A stretch of DNA of 64,000 bases from Mycobacterium aquaticum (GTDB lineage: Bacteria; Actinomycetota; Actinomycetes; Mycobacteriales; Mycobacteriaceae): the NCBI RefSeq assembly GCF_002086485.1, contig NZ_MVHF01000027.1, forward strand, positions 40,163 through 104,162, given 5' to 3'. Below, piece after piece: positions 25,019 through 34,493 of the stretch (its first letter is position 1; each line of letters starts with the position of its first letter). The notes beneath the pieces are model-generated. The model was not told where the DNA came from, did not search any database, and saw nothing but the letters and a program-made list of their open reading frames with translations. Position numbers and translations under genes: made by a program.

Positions 25019-25522
25019 GTGCCCTCACCACCCGACAAGCGTGATCCCATCGCACTGGCCCGTGCCAACTGGGAGGCGGCGGGCTGGGGTGACGTGGCCG
25101 ACGGGATGGTCGCGGTGACATCGGTGATGCGCGCGCACCAGATCCTGCTGGCCCGGGTCGAGACCGCGCTGCGGCCCTACGACCTGAGCTTCTCGCGCTT
25201 CGAACTGCTGCGGCTGCTGGCCTTCAGCAGGGCGGGTGCACTGCCCATCACCAAGGCGTCGGACCGGTTGCAGGTACACGTCACCAGCGTCACGCACGCG
25301 ATCCGCCGGCTGGAGGCCAGCGGGCTGGTGGAGCGCATACCGCATCCGACCGACGGCCGCACCACCCTGGTGCAGATCACCGAGCTGGGGCGTGCCACGG
25401 TCGAGGATGCCACCGTGACCCTCAACGATCAGGTGTTCGGGGACGTCGGGATGTCCGCGGAACAGTCCCGCGCGTTGGTGGAGTCGATCGAGACGCTGCG
25501 CCGCAACTCCGGCGACTTCTGA
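25019..25522 (+). CDS. MarR-family transcriptional regulator
   Basis: A 167-residue winged-helix regulator. The recognition region reads ITKASDRLQVHVTSVTHAIR, followed by the wing SGLVERIPHPTDGRTTLVQI. The helix bundle of N- and C-termini for dimerisation is present. The GTG at 25019 lies 51 bp after the aminotransferase stop on the same strand, so it may be the fifth gene of the SigL-type operon and a feedback regulator of it, or may have its own promoter. It is convergent with the AraC pseudogene (5-bp gap). Confidence 0.82.
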   Translation: MPSPPDKRDPIALARANWEAAGWGDVADGMVAVTSVMRAHQILLARVETALRPYDLSFSRFELLRLLAFSRAGALPITKASDRLQVHVTSVTHAIRRLEASGLVERIPHPTDGRTTLVQITELGRATVEDATVTLNDQVFGDVGMSAEQSRALVESIETLRRNSGDF

Positions 25523-25527
25523 AGATG

Positions 25528-26486
25528 TCAGGTCGGGCCACCGCTGCGGGCGTACTGCCGCGGTGAGCTGCCGGTCACTCGCGTGAACGCGGTAGTGAAC
25601 GCACTCGCGGACTGATAGCCGACCCGGTCGGCGATCTCGGCCAGCGAGAAGCGCTTCTCGCGCAACATGTCCTTGGCCAGTGCTACGCGCCATTCCAGGA
25701 CGTACTGCATCGGCGGCATCCCGATCGTGCGGGCGAACCGTTCGGCGAACACTGCGCGTGACATGTTCGCGGTGCGCGCCAATCTCTCGACACTCCAGCT
25801 TCGTGACACGTTCGCGTGAATCTCACGGAGGACGCCGGCCAGCTGTGGGTCTGAGAGTCCGGCAATCAGGCCGTGCCCCCCGGCGCCGGGATGTTCGGTT
25901 CGGAACCGGCAGGCCTCGATGAGCAACACCTCCACCAACCGCTCCAGTATCAGCTCACGGCAGGGATGTTGTGCGACCGCTTCCTCGGTGATGAGGTCGA
26001 CAATCTGACTCAGGCGGCCGATCCGGGTTCGTCGTGACAGACGAGAACCGTTGGTGGTAAGAGCTTTACCAAAAGCCTGGCGTTGGCTCGATCGAAGCGG
26101 AAGTAACCGCCGAGCATTCGCATGGACGCTGGGCCGTCGGCCGGGCCGTAATGCGCGTCGCCGGGCGGGTAGAGCTCGACGTCGGCCGGGGTCAGTGTCG
26201 GGTCGCTGGCCATGACGAAGCTCGGCGTTTCCGGGAGCAGTAGGAAATCGCCCTGAGCGAGCTCGAAGGGGTCGATGCCGTCGGGGTGGAGCCAGCAGCT
26301 TCCCTCGAGGATCAGGCAGAACGACGGATCGGCGTAGCGCGGCTTGCGGATGCTCCATTGCCCGGTACCGCTCACCACCTTCGACAACACGACTTGCGGG
26401 CGCAGCAACGGAATGATCGATTCCAGCGGGTCGGTACTGCGCGCGATATCTGCCGCCATTCCGGCTCCGGGATTCCGGACGTGCAT
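25528..26486 (-). pseudogene. Frameshifted AraC-family regulator with cupin_6 N-terminus
   Basis: Two frames together make one AraC regulator. Frame one (26486 to about 26010) encodes the cupin-type sensor domain (LESIIPLLRPQVVLSKVVSG to LLVKLLPPTVLVCHDEPG) and then stops. Frame two (about 26040 to 25528) continues the family pattern (LSQIVDLITEEAVAQHP, then the two helix-turn-helix motifs SVERLARTANMSRAVFAERF and FSLAEIADRVGYQSASAFTT). In intact relatives the two parts are continuous, so a one-base indel near 26010-26040 has broken the gene, or the sequence has an error there. It follows the SDR gene on the same strand, its likely former target. Confidence 0.75.
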
Positions 26487-26520
26487 GCCGACAAGATATC
26501 GCCTGCGCTGAGCCTATGTT

Positions 26521-27270
26521 CTAACGCGCCTGCGCATCCGCCAGCGCCACGGCGTCCGCGCCCGCTGGGAACCGGAGGCGGCCGGAATCGTCGGTCGCGG
26601 CGCGATAGACGGCCTCTGCCACGTCGGACTCGACTGTGAAGACGGCGGTCTCCCCGAATGCGGCGAAAACCGGCTCGGCGAATGCCCGATACGGCTCGGG
26701 AATCAGGCCGTCCATCCGTGACGCCCCGTTGCTGGTGAAGCTCGTCGTCGGCCCGTAGCCCGGTTCGACCAGCTTGGCCGTCACGTTCACCGCGGCGAGC
26801 TCGAGTGCGAGCGACGCGGTGAATCCTTCGATCGCCATCTTGCTGGCCGTGTACACGGCGGCCAGCGGCATCGCCGTCAATGTCACGCTCGAGGTCACGT
26901 TGACCACTACCCCCGCTCCGCGGTCGCGCATCTGGGGCAGTACGGCCTGCGTCATCGCCATGACACCGAATGTGTTGGTCTCGAACACTTCTCGGATCGT
27001 GTCCATCGGCATCGGTTCGAACGCGCCGACCACTCCGATTCCCGCGTTGTTGACCAGGACATCGATCGGACCGCTCTGCTCGATCGCCGAGGCGATACTC
27101 TCGGGCTTGGTCACGTCCAGCGCCACCAACCGAATTCGGTCCGACTCGGGCAGAAGGCCTTCGCGGGGCGTACGCATGGTGGCGATGACCTTCCAGCCGT
27201 TGGTGTGGAAGTGCCGCGCGGTTTCGAGTCCATAACCTGACGAACAACCAGTGATCAGTACCGTTTTCAT
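26521..27270 (-). CDS. Short-chain dehydrogenase/reductase (classical SDR)
   Basis: A 249-residue NAD(P)-dependent oxidoreductase. The cofactor motif is TGCSSGYG (residues 7-14), then LVNNAGIG, the catalytic Ser in VTSS (127-128), and Tyr140-x3-Lys144 (YTASKMAIEGF). The first segment MKTVLITGCSSGYGLETARH with ATMRTPREGLLPESDR suits the NADP-dependent group of broad substrate range. It is intact and precedes the broken AraC gene by 35 bp, an arrangement common for AraC-controlled SDRs. The substrate is unknown. Confidence 0.88.
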   Translation of the reverse strand: MKTVLITGCSSGYGLETARHFHTNGWKVIATMRTPREGLLPESDRIRLVALDVTKPESIASAIEQSGPIDVLVNNAGIGVVGAFEPMPMDTIREVFETNTFGVMAMTQAVLPQMRDRGAGVVVNVTSSVTLTAMPLAAVYTASKMAIEGFTASLALELAAVNVTAKLVEPGYGPTTSFTSNGASRMDGLIPEPYRAFAEPVFAAFGETAVFTVESDVAEAVYRAATDDSGRLRFPAGADAVALADAQAR

Positions 27271-27388
27271 GCTTTGACAGTAGGGTCGTCAAATCAGACG
27301 ATCAATGGGAAGCAATCCGGAAAACATTACTCATCGTCTGGTTGTGCCGCGGCCGCGGCATGGGCGCCGGCTCGACGCACGGATCCGT

Positions 27389-28591
27389 CTACTCGAGCAC
27401 CGCGGGCAGCGGAATGCTTGCGGTGACGGCGGTCCCTGCGCCCGGCCGGGAGCGGATGTTCAGCCGACCACCGACGATCTCGGCGCGCTCGGCCATCGAC
27501 AGCAAGCCGTAACCGCCCATCTCGTCACTGCCCAGCGGATGCTCGAACGTATCGAAACCTTTTCCGTCGTCTACGATTTCGAGCCTGGCCACGTTGTCCT
27601 CCAAGGTGAACGTGAGCCGGGCCCGGCTCGCGTCGGCGTGCTTGACCACGTTCTGCAGGCATTCCTGGGCGATCCGGTAGAGGGCCAGCTCGATGTGGTC
27701 GGGCACCCGGGTCTCGGCGAGTTCGACTTCGAGATCGATTCCGGGGATGGAGCGCGCCAGGCTCGCCAAGCCGCCGGCCAGGCCGAGGTCGTCGAGTACG
27801 GGTGGCCGCAGCCCGCTGATCGCGGCGCGGGCCTCCTGCAGGGTCAGGTCGACCAGTTCTCGTGCCTTGTCGAGTTGTTCGGCCAGCGCGCGGGGGTCGT
27901 CGACGGCGCGTGCCGCGGCGTCGAGCCGGTACGACAACGTCACCAGCCGCTGCGAGATGCCGTCGTGGATGTCGCCCGCCAGCCGGCGCCGCTCGATCTC
28001 CTGCGCCTCGATGACCTGCTCGACGAAATTCTCGTGGGCCCGTTCGCGGGCCACCAGCTGCCGGTGCAGCCGGGCCTGGTGCAGCGCCCCGGCGATGAGC
28101 CGGCCGATCACGACCAGCAACTCGACGTCGCGTTCCCCGAACTCCCGGCGATTGACGGTGTGCACGTTGAGGACGCCCACCAGCCCACCAGGATCGGTCT
28201 CCATCGGCACCGACACCATCGAGGTGAAATCGCGTCCGCGCAGCGTTTCGAACGGTAGATAGCGGGGATCGGCCTCCTTGTCGTGGCTGATCACCACAGG
28301 CTCGCGGTGGCTGGCCACCCAACCCGAGATGCCCTGCCCGAGCGGCAGCCGGATCTTGCCGACCTCGGCGTCGAACGGCGGGGTGGCGCCGGCCAGCGTC
28401 AGGGCCCGGTCGGAGTCGTCGAGCACGTGCACGAAGCACACATCGGTCGCGGTGGCCGCGGTGATCATCCGGGCTGCCGCGGCCGCGAGGTGCTCTACGC
28501 CGGGGCCGCTGGAGGTGGCCTGGATGAGCTCCCGCAGCAGCGCGAGCTCGCGGTCGGCGGTGAGCACCATGGGGCCGAATTCACTGGTCAT
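27389..28591 (-). CDS. Sensor histidine kinase, GAF + HisKA_3 (NarL/DesK group)
   Basis: A 400-residue soluble kinase. A GAF domain spans about residues 20-175 (ATDVCFVHVLDD, GISGWVASHREPVVI, SVPMETDPGGLVGVLNVHT). The HisKA_3 dimerisation domain carries the phospho-acceptor His209 in RRRLAGDIHDGISQRL. The HATPase domain has the N-box LQNVVKHADA and G-boxes DDGKGFD and GGYGLLSMAERA. No membrane segment is seen, so it senses a cytoplasmic signal. It overlaps the response-regulator gene upstream by four bases (ATGA), so the two form one operon. Confidence 0.92.
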   Translation of the reverse strand: MTSEFGPMVLTADRELALLRELIQATSSGPGVEHLAAAAARMITAATATDVCFVHVLDDSDRALTLAGATPPFDAEVGKIRLPLGQGISGWVASHREPVVISHDKEADPRYLPFETLRGRDFTSMVSVPMETDPGGLVGVLNVHTVNRREFGERDVELLVVIGRLIAGALHQARLHRQLVARERAHENFVEQVIEAQEIERRRLAGDIHDGISQRLVTLSYRLDAAARAVDDPRALAEQLDKARELVDLTLQEARAAISGLRPPVLDDLGLAGGLASLARSIPGIDLEVELAETRVPDHIELALYRIAQECLQNVVKHADASRARLTFTLEDNVARLEIVDDGKGFDTFEHPLGSDEMGGYGLLSMAERAEIVGGRLNIRSRPGAGTAVTASIPLPAVLE

Positions 28592-29247
28592 TGGTAGATG
28601 CCTTCGCGTAGGGCGGTGGCGACGGCGCCGGCGCGGTCACTGACGCCCAGCTTGCGGTAGATGGACCGCAGGTGGGTCTTGACGGTCTCCTCGCCGATCA
28701 CCAGCTTGGTGGCGATACCGCGGTTGGAGAGGCCCGCCACCACGAACGAGAGGATCTCGCTCTCCCGCTGGGTGAGGCCCTGCCGGACACCCGGCCAGAA
28801 CTCGTCGCGCTGCAAGCGCGCGGCCGTGTCGGCGGCGCGGGCGGCCATGCCCGGATCGATCGCGGTGGCGCCACCGTGGGCGAATTCGATCTGGCGGACC
28901 AACTCGTCGCTGCTGATGCTCTTGAGCAGGTAACCCGATGCGCCGACCCGCAACGCCTGGAACAGGTACTGCTCGTCGTCGTACACGCTCAGCATCACCA
29001 CTTTGCGGTCCGGATCACGTTCCCGCAGGTCGCGGCACAGATCCAGACCGCTGGAGCCCTGCATACGGACATCGCACAGCACGATGTCGGGGTCCAGTTC
29101 GGCGACAACGCTGAGCGCTCGCTCAGCGCCGACCGCGTGGCCTACCACCAGAACCCGGTCTTCGAACGCGGCGAGCATGGCCTTGAGACCCTCGATGACC
29201 ATTTCGTGGTCATCGACCAGCACAAGGCGCACTGGGGAGGGCGCCAT
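28588..29247 (-). CDS. Response regulator, NarL/FixJ (LuxR-type) family
   Basis: A 219-residue regulator. The receiver domain shows acidic VDDHEM at residues 11-16, phospho-acceptor Asp59 in IVLCDVRMQG, and the lysine in GYLLKSIS. The LuxR-type helix-turn-helix reads LTQRESEILSFVVAGLSNRG then EETVKTHLRSIYRKLGV. It is first in the operon with the GAF kinase. A CCCCTAGGGG palindrome lies 72 bp upstream in the divergent promoter region and could be its own binding site. Target genes beyond its own operon and the divergent HAD gene are not indicated. Confidence 0.92.
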   Translation of the reverse strand: MAPSPVRLVLVDDHEMVIEGLKAMLAAFEDRVLVVGHAVGAERALSVVAELDPDIVLCDVRMQGSSGLDLCRDLRERDPDRKVVMLSVYDDEQYLFQALRVGASGYLLKSISSDELVRQIEFAHGGATAIDPGMAARAADTAARLQRDEFWPGVRQGLTQRESEILSFVVAGLSNRGIATKLVIGEETVKTHLRSIYRKLGVSDRAGAVATALREGIYQ

Positions 29248-29318
29248 GGCATCACCTTATGTGGCTGCGCGTGCGAGGAGCAGATACATCCAGCGGACGA
29301 AGTTCGCATGCCCAATCA

Positions 29319-29328
29319 CCCCTAGGGG
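29319..29328. promoter_or_regulatory. CCCCTAGGGG palindrome upstream of the two-component operon
   Basis: A perfect 10-bp palindrome in the region between the response-regulator gene and the HAD gene. It may be an operator for the NarL-type regulator. Evidence is symmetry and position only; short GC palindromes also arise by chance in such DNA. Confidence 0.3.
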
Positions 29329-29366
29329 GGAGGCGCAGGGCTTGTGACGTGGGCCACTCTCAGGTG

Positions 29367-30170
29367 GTGTCCTCACCTCAGGAGAAAACATGGCGTGCCG
29401 GACGGTTCTGGTGGGACTGTCCTGAGCCGACAGATGCAGGAGCGTTCCCGCTGCGTGCGGTGATCTTCGATCTCGACGCGCTGTCAGACCTGGATGTCGA
29501 CGGTCATCGGGTCGTGTTCAACGCGGCATTCGCCGCGCACGGCCTGCCCCTGGAATGGAGCGTGGCGCGGTACCGGCAGCTGTTGGCGCTGCACGACGAA
29601 CGCCAGCGGGTCGCTGCCGAGCTCCGCAAGCGCTGCGTGGGACCAGAATGCGACGTGCTCACCGAGGTGCTCGCCGACGAGATCTGTGCCACCAAGGACA
29701 TGATGTTCGACGAGATGATCCTCGACGCCGGCCTGGCTCCGCGGCCCGGTCTGCTCGACCTGGTCATGGACGCCTTCGCCGCCGAGGTACCCGTGGGCGT
29801 GGTGTCGAGCGGCCGGCGCCGGTGGGTCGAGCCGCTGGTGCGCCAGCTGGTCGGCGAGGGCCTGGTGGAAACCGTCGTCACCGGTGACGACGTCACCTCG
29901 TCGAGGCACGGCGCCGCCCACCAGCACGCCCTGGCCGAGCTCGGCGTGTCCGCGCACGAGGCGCTGGGCGTCGCCGGATCGAGCGCCGGGCTGCGGGCCG
30001 CGAACGCAGCGGGGCTGGCCAGCGTGCTCGTCGGCGCCGACATGGGCGCGGCCCTCCCGGCAGTCGCGGTACGCCCGGATTACACGGGCACGGACGACGC
30101 GCTGCGGTTGGCGACCTGCCGACGCCTACACGCCTCGTGGTGGGCGCAGCACAGCCCGACGGCCGCCTAG
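29367..30170 (+). CDS. HAD-superfamily protein with atypical first motif
   Basis: About 267 residues from the GTG at 29367; the start is uncertain because the frame is open further upstream and a later GTG at 29460 begins directly at the first motif. HAD motif I reads VIFDLDALSDLDVDGH instead of the usual FDLDGTLxDS. The cap helix follows, then motif II VVSSGRRRW, motif III region VVTGDDVTSSRHG with no clear lysine-containing SKP, and motif IV GVAGSSAGLRAANAAG where the usual acidic pair is Ser-Ser. With motifs I and IV altered, phosphatase activity is doubtful. It is divergent from the two-component operon. Confidence 0.7.
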   Translation: MSSPQEKTWRAGRFWWDCPEPTDAGAFPLRAVIFDLDALSDLDVDGHRVVFNAAFAAHGLPLEWSVARYRQLLALHDERQRVAAELRKRCVGPECDVLTEVLADEICATKDMMFDEMILDAGLAPRPGLLDLVMDAFAAEVPVGVVSSGRRRWVEPLVRQLVGEGLVETVVTGDDVTSSRHGAAHQHALAELGVSAHEALGVAGSSAGLRAANAAGLASVLVGADMGAALPAVAVRPDYTGTDDALRLATCRRLHASWWAQHSPTAA

Positions 30171-30175
30171 GGTGC

Positions 30176-31048
30176 TCAGCCCCGCAGCGTCTCGATCACC
30201 GCGCTGAAATCCAGATCGGCGTGGTCGACGGCGAACTTGGCGTAGATCTCCGCGGCATGCGTGCCCAATGGCGCCGATGATCCCGTCGACTCAACGGCTG
30301 CCATCGCCAGGCCGAGATCCTTGTTCATCAGTGCGGTGGCGAACCCCGGCTTGAAATCATTGTTGGCCGGGGAGGTCGGAACCGGCCCTGGCACAGGGCA
30401 ATTGGTGTGCACGGCCCAGCAGTTGCCGGTCGCGCCCGTCATCACGTCGAACAACGACTGCTTGTCCAAGCCCAGCTTCTCGGCCAGTACGAATGCCTCA
30501 CCGACAGCGATCTGCTGCACCGCCAGCACCATGTTGTTGCACACCTTGGCGGCCTGGCCCGCGCCCGTTGCACCGCAGTGAATGATCTTGCCGGCCATGG
30601 GTTCCAGCACCGTACGCGCCGCCTCGACAGCGTCGTCGGGGCCCCCGACCATGAACGCCAAGGTGCCGGCCACCGCACCCTTGACGCCACCGGACACCGG
30701 GGCGTCGAGCTGGTTGAAACCGTGCTCGCCGGCCAGCTTGTGCACCTCACGCGCGTCGTCGACGGAGATGGTGGAGCTGTCGATGAACAGCGCGCCTGGC
30801 GTCGCGGCGGGCAGCACCTCGGCGTAGCAGCTCTTCACCTGCGCGCCGCTGGCCAACATGGTGATCACCACGTCGGCACCCGCAACGGCCTCGGGCCCGC
30901 TACCGAAGATGGTGACACCGTTGGCCTTAGCGGCTTCCTGCGCCGCCGGAGCAGGGTCGAACCCACGCACGGTGTGCCCTGCGGCCACCAGGTTGGCAGC
31001 CATCGGACCGCCCATGTGCCCGAGACCCAGGAAAGCGATTGTGCTCAC
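30176..31048 (-). CDS. mmsB: 3-hydroxyisobutyrate dehydrogenase
   Basis: A 290-residue beta-hydroxyacid dehydrogenase that oxidises 3-hydroxyisobutyrate to methylmalonate semialdehyde in valine catabolism. Seen: Rossmann motif FLGLGHMGGPMAANL, substrate motif DAPVSGGVKGAVAGTL, and the catalytic lysine helix GAGQAAKVCNNMVLA. The GTG at 31048 is chosen over a TTG two codons upstream because of its AGGAG ribosome site. It is the last gene of the mmsA-fadE9-mmsB operon, the same order as M. tuberculosis Rv0753c-Rv0751c. Convergent with the HAD gene. Confidence 0.94.
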   Translation of the reverse strand: MSTIAFLGLGHMGGPMAANLVAAGHTVRGFDPAPAAQEAAKANGVTIFGSGPEAVAGADVVITMLASGAQVKSCYAEVLPAATPGALFIDSSTISVDDAREVHKLAGEHGFNQLDAPVSGGVKGAVAGTLAFMVGGPDDAVEAARTVLEPMAGKIIHCGATGAGQAAKVCNNMVLAVQQIAVGEAFVLAEKLGLDKQSLFDVMTGATGNCWAVHTNCPVPGPVPTSPANNDFKPGFATALMNKDLGLAMAAVESTGSSAPLGTHAAEIYAKFAVDHADLDFSAVIETLRG

Positions 31049-31081
31049 GTGCAACTCCTATCCCACGCGGGCTCTGCCCGC

Positions 31082-32242
31082 TTATGCCGAATTGCGGGCT
31101 CGGCCCGCGGTCGCGCGCCCGATCACCACGCGCATGATTTCGTTGGTTCCCTCAAGGATGCGGTGCACCCGTAGATCACGGACGATTTTCTCCAACCCGT
31201 ACTCCCGCAGGTAGCCGTAGCCACCGTGCAGTTGCAGGGCCTGATCGGCCACCTCGAAGCAGGTGTCGGTGACGTAGCGCTTGGCCATCGCGCACAGCGC
31301 CACCTTGTCGGGGTGGTTGCCGTCCAAAGCGGAAGCGGCCCGCCACAACATGTTTCGCGACGTCTCCAGTCCGGTGGCCATGTCGGCCAGGGCGAAGCGG
31401 ATGGTGGGCTCGTCGAGCAGCGCCCCGCCGAACGCCTGCCGGTCGGCCAGATAGGCCACCGCCTTGTCGTGCGCGGTCTGCGCCCCGCCGAGCGAACAAG
31501 CGGCGATGTTGATGCGCCCCCCGTTGAGTCCGTTCATCGCGATGCCGAACCCGGTGCCCTCGGTGCCGCCCAGCAGCGCATCGGCAGGGACCCGCACGCC
31601 GTCGAAGATCACCTGCGCCGTGGGCTGGGCATTCCAGCCCATCTTCTGCTCCTGTGCGCCGAAAGTAAGTCCGCGCGTGTCCTTTTCGACCACAAACGCG
31701 GAGATTCCCTTCGGGCCCTCTGCGCCGGTACGGGCCATCACCACATAGACATCCGAGCTGCCCGCACCCGAGATGAACTGCTTGTCTCCGTCGAGCACCC
31801 AGTCGTCGCCGTCGCGGACTGCCCTGGTGCGCAGCGCGGCGGCATCCGATCCGGCGCCAGGTTCGGTCAGGCAATAGCTCGCGATGGCATCCATCGACGC
31901 CAGCCGCGGCACCCAGGTTTTGCGCTGCTCCTCGGTGCCGAAGCTGTCGACCATCCAGGCACACATGTTGTGGATGGACAGGAACGCCGCGATGGCCGGG
32001 TCGGCGGCTGCGAGCTGCTCGAAGATGCGCACGGCATCCAGTCGTCGCAGCCCGCTGCCGCCCGCATCCTCCTGGCAATAGATCGCCGCCATGCCGAGCT
32101 CGGCCGCCTCACGCAGTACGTCAACAGGGAAGTGGTGCGTCTCGTCCCACTCCAACGCATATGGCGCGATGCGCTTTTCGGCGAACGCGCCCGCCGTCTC
32201 GGCGATCACACGTTCGTCGTCATCCAGTTCGAAAAGATCCAC
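31082..32242 (-). CDS. fadE9: Acyl-CoA dehydrogenase, isobutyryl-CoA dehydrogenase type
   Basis: A 386-residue FAD-dependent acyl-CoA dehydrogenase. Motifs: YCLTEPGAGSDAAALRT (FAD and substrate site), MGWNAQPTAQVIFDGV, the helix QAFGGALLDEPTIRFALADM, and the C-terminal QLHGGYGYLREYGLEKIVRD with the catalytic Glu region, then RVHRILEGTNEIMR. Between mmsA and mmsB it most likely converts isobutyryl-CoA to methacrylyl-CoA in valine breakdown. The name follows its M. tuberculosis counterpart in the same operon order; 8 bp separates it from mmsA. Confidence 0.9.
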   Translation of the reverse strand: MDLFELDDDERVIAETAGAFAEKRIAPYALEWDETHHFPVDVLREAAELGMAAIYCQEDAGGSGLRRLDAVRIFEQLAAADPAIAAFLSIHNMCAWMVDSFGTEEQRKTWVPRLASMDAIASYCLTEPGAGSDAAALRTRAVRDGDDWVLDGDKQFISGAGSSDVYVVMARTGAEGPKGISAFVVEKDTRGLTFGAQEQKMGWNAQPTAQVIFDGVRVPADALLGGTEGTGFGIAMNGLNGGRINIAACSLGGAQTAHDKAVAYLADRQAFGGALLDEPTIRFALADMATGLETSRNMLWRAASALDGNHPDKVALCAMAKRYVTDTCFEVADQALQLHGGYGYLREYGLEKIVRDLRVHRILEGTNEIMRVVIGRATAGRARNSA

Positions 32243-32249
32243 GATGGGT

Positions 32250-33770
<1,521 letters not shown>

Positions 33771-33919
33771 GACGTCCGTCCCAGGATTGTGCGCAATGGA
33801 GGCAACTCGGGCCACACCCGAGATACTTGCATATCCTAGTAATTGGTCGCGTGGTTTGGCAAGGGCTGGTACCGCAAGGGTTCTGATGCTTCAAGGGCTG
33901 CTCGCGCCGCAAAGCGTCG

Positions 33920-34327
33920 TCAGCCCGACACCATCCACGGGCTGACGCCGTGCTCGTCGAACCACGCCTGCTCGGCCGGGCGGACAGCCGCCAGCAGTCG
34001 GGAGTGCAGGGCCGCGCCGCGCTTGCTGAGATTGACGCGGACCTTGCGACGGTCGTCGGCGTCGACCTCCCGGAACACCGCGGCACGGGCCACTAGCCGG
34101 TCCACCACGCGGGTCAGGGTCGGGGCGGCCGTCAGGGTCTGCGCGCGCAACTCTGCCATCGTGAGCCCCGGTGAAGCCCCCAGAGCTTCGAGCACCAGCC
34201 AGTCGTCGAGGGTCAGGTCCTCGCCGGCGAGCTCACGCTCGATGACCGCGCTGATCATGCGGGCCACCCGCACGACGTCACTGCCGGACGGTGTGACCGG
34301 GCCGCCAGGTGGGAGCATGTCTGTCAC
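33920..34327 (-). CDS. MarR-family regulator, probable repressor of the amidase cluster
   Basis: A 135-residue MarR protein. Helix-turn-helix: SPGLTMAELRAQTLTAAPTL, TRVVDRLVARAAVF, and wing REVDADDRRKVRVNLSKRG. GTG 34327 is preferred because a GGGAGG lies 11 bases upstream; ATG 34318 is the alternative. It is divergent from amiC, and a palindrome (34379-34394) between them recurs before amiS. That makes it the probable regulator of the amidase genes and of itself. M. smegmatis acetamidase control also involves a MarR-like protein (AmiA) with AmiC, as I recall, so it may be the equivalent here. Confidence 0.82.
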   Translation of the reverse strand: MTDMLPPGGPVTPSGSDVVRVARMISAVIERELAGEDLTLDDWLVLEALGASPGLTMAELRAQTLTAAPTLTRVVDRLVARAAVFREVDADDRRKVRVNLSKRGAALHSRLLAAVRPAEQAWFDEHGVSPWMVSG

Positions 34328-34378
34328 AGGTCGACCGACCTCCCAACTGACGATTGCCTCGCGCCGCCGACGCGAGGA

Positions 34379-34394
34379 TACTTCCAAGTGGAAT
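34379..34394. promoter_or_regulatory. Candidate MarR operator 1 (amiC/marR divergent region)
   Basis: TACTTCCAAGTGGAAT, containing the perfect inverted repeat TTCCA-AG-TGGAA. It matches 15 of 16 positions of the site at 35636-35651 read on the other strand. It lies 52 bp from the MarR start and 100 bp from the amiC start, suitable for control of both. Confidence 0.7.
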
Positions 34395-34418
34395 GATTCT
34401 AGCTGATCGCCTCGACTG

Positions 34419-34472
34419 CCGGTCCAATTGCTCCTCGCGTGCGCACCGGTCCATTTGCTCCTCGCACCCGGC
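34419..34472 (+). repeat. 27-bp tandem direct repeat before amiC
   Basis: Two adjacent 27-bp units (34419-34445 and 34446-34472). The first 19 bases, CCGGTCCAATTGCTCCTCG and the same with one change, are nearly identical; the last eight diverge. They lie between operator 1 and the chosen amiC start. They may be activator or repressor half-sites, or part of the leader. Confidence 0.6.
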
Positions 34473-34493
34473 ACCGTCGAAGGGAACACGCGG

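Noticed and set aside
27305..28258. 317-codon plus-strand frame opposite the GAF kinase
   Set aside because: The kinase on the other strand has all domain motifs; this frame has none and arises from codon bias.
33860..33899. Three CAAGGG(C/T)T copies upstream of mmsA as regulatory repeats
   Set aside because: Short, unevenly spaced (15 and 17 bp) and without symmetry; could be chance.
34428..34493. AmiC as a lipoprotein starting at TTG 34428 (LLAC look-alike)
   Set aside because: The Cys would be residue 5, too short for a signal sequence, and the segment is made by the 27-bp DNA repeat. The GTG at 34494 with a purine-rich site is preferred.
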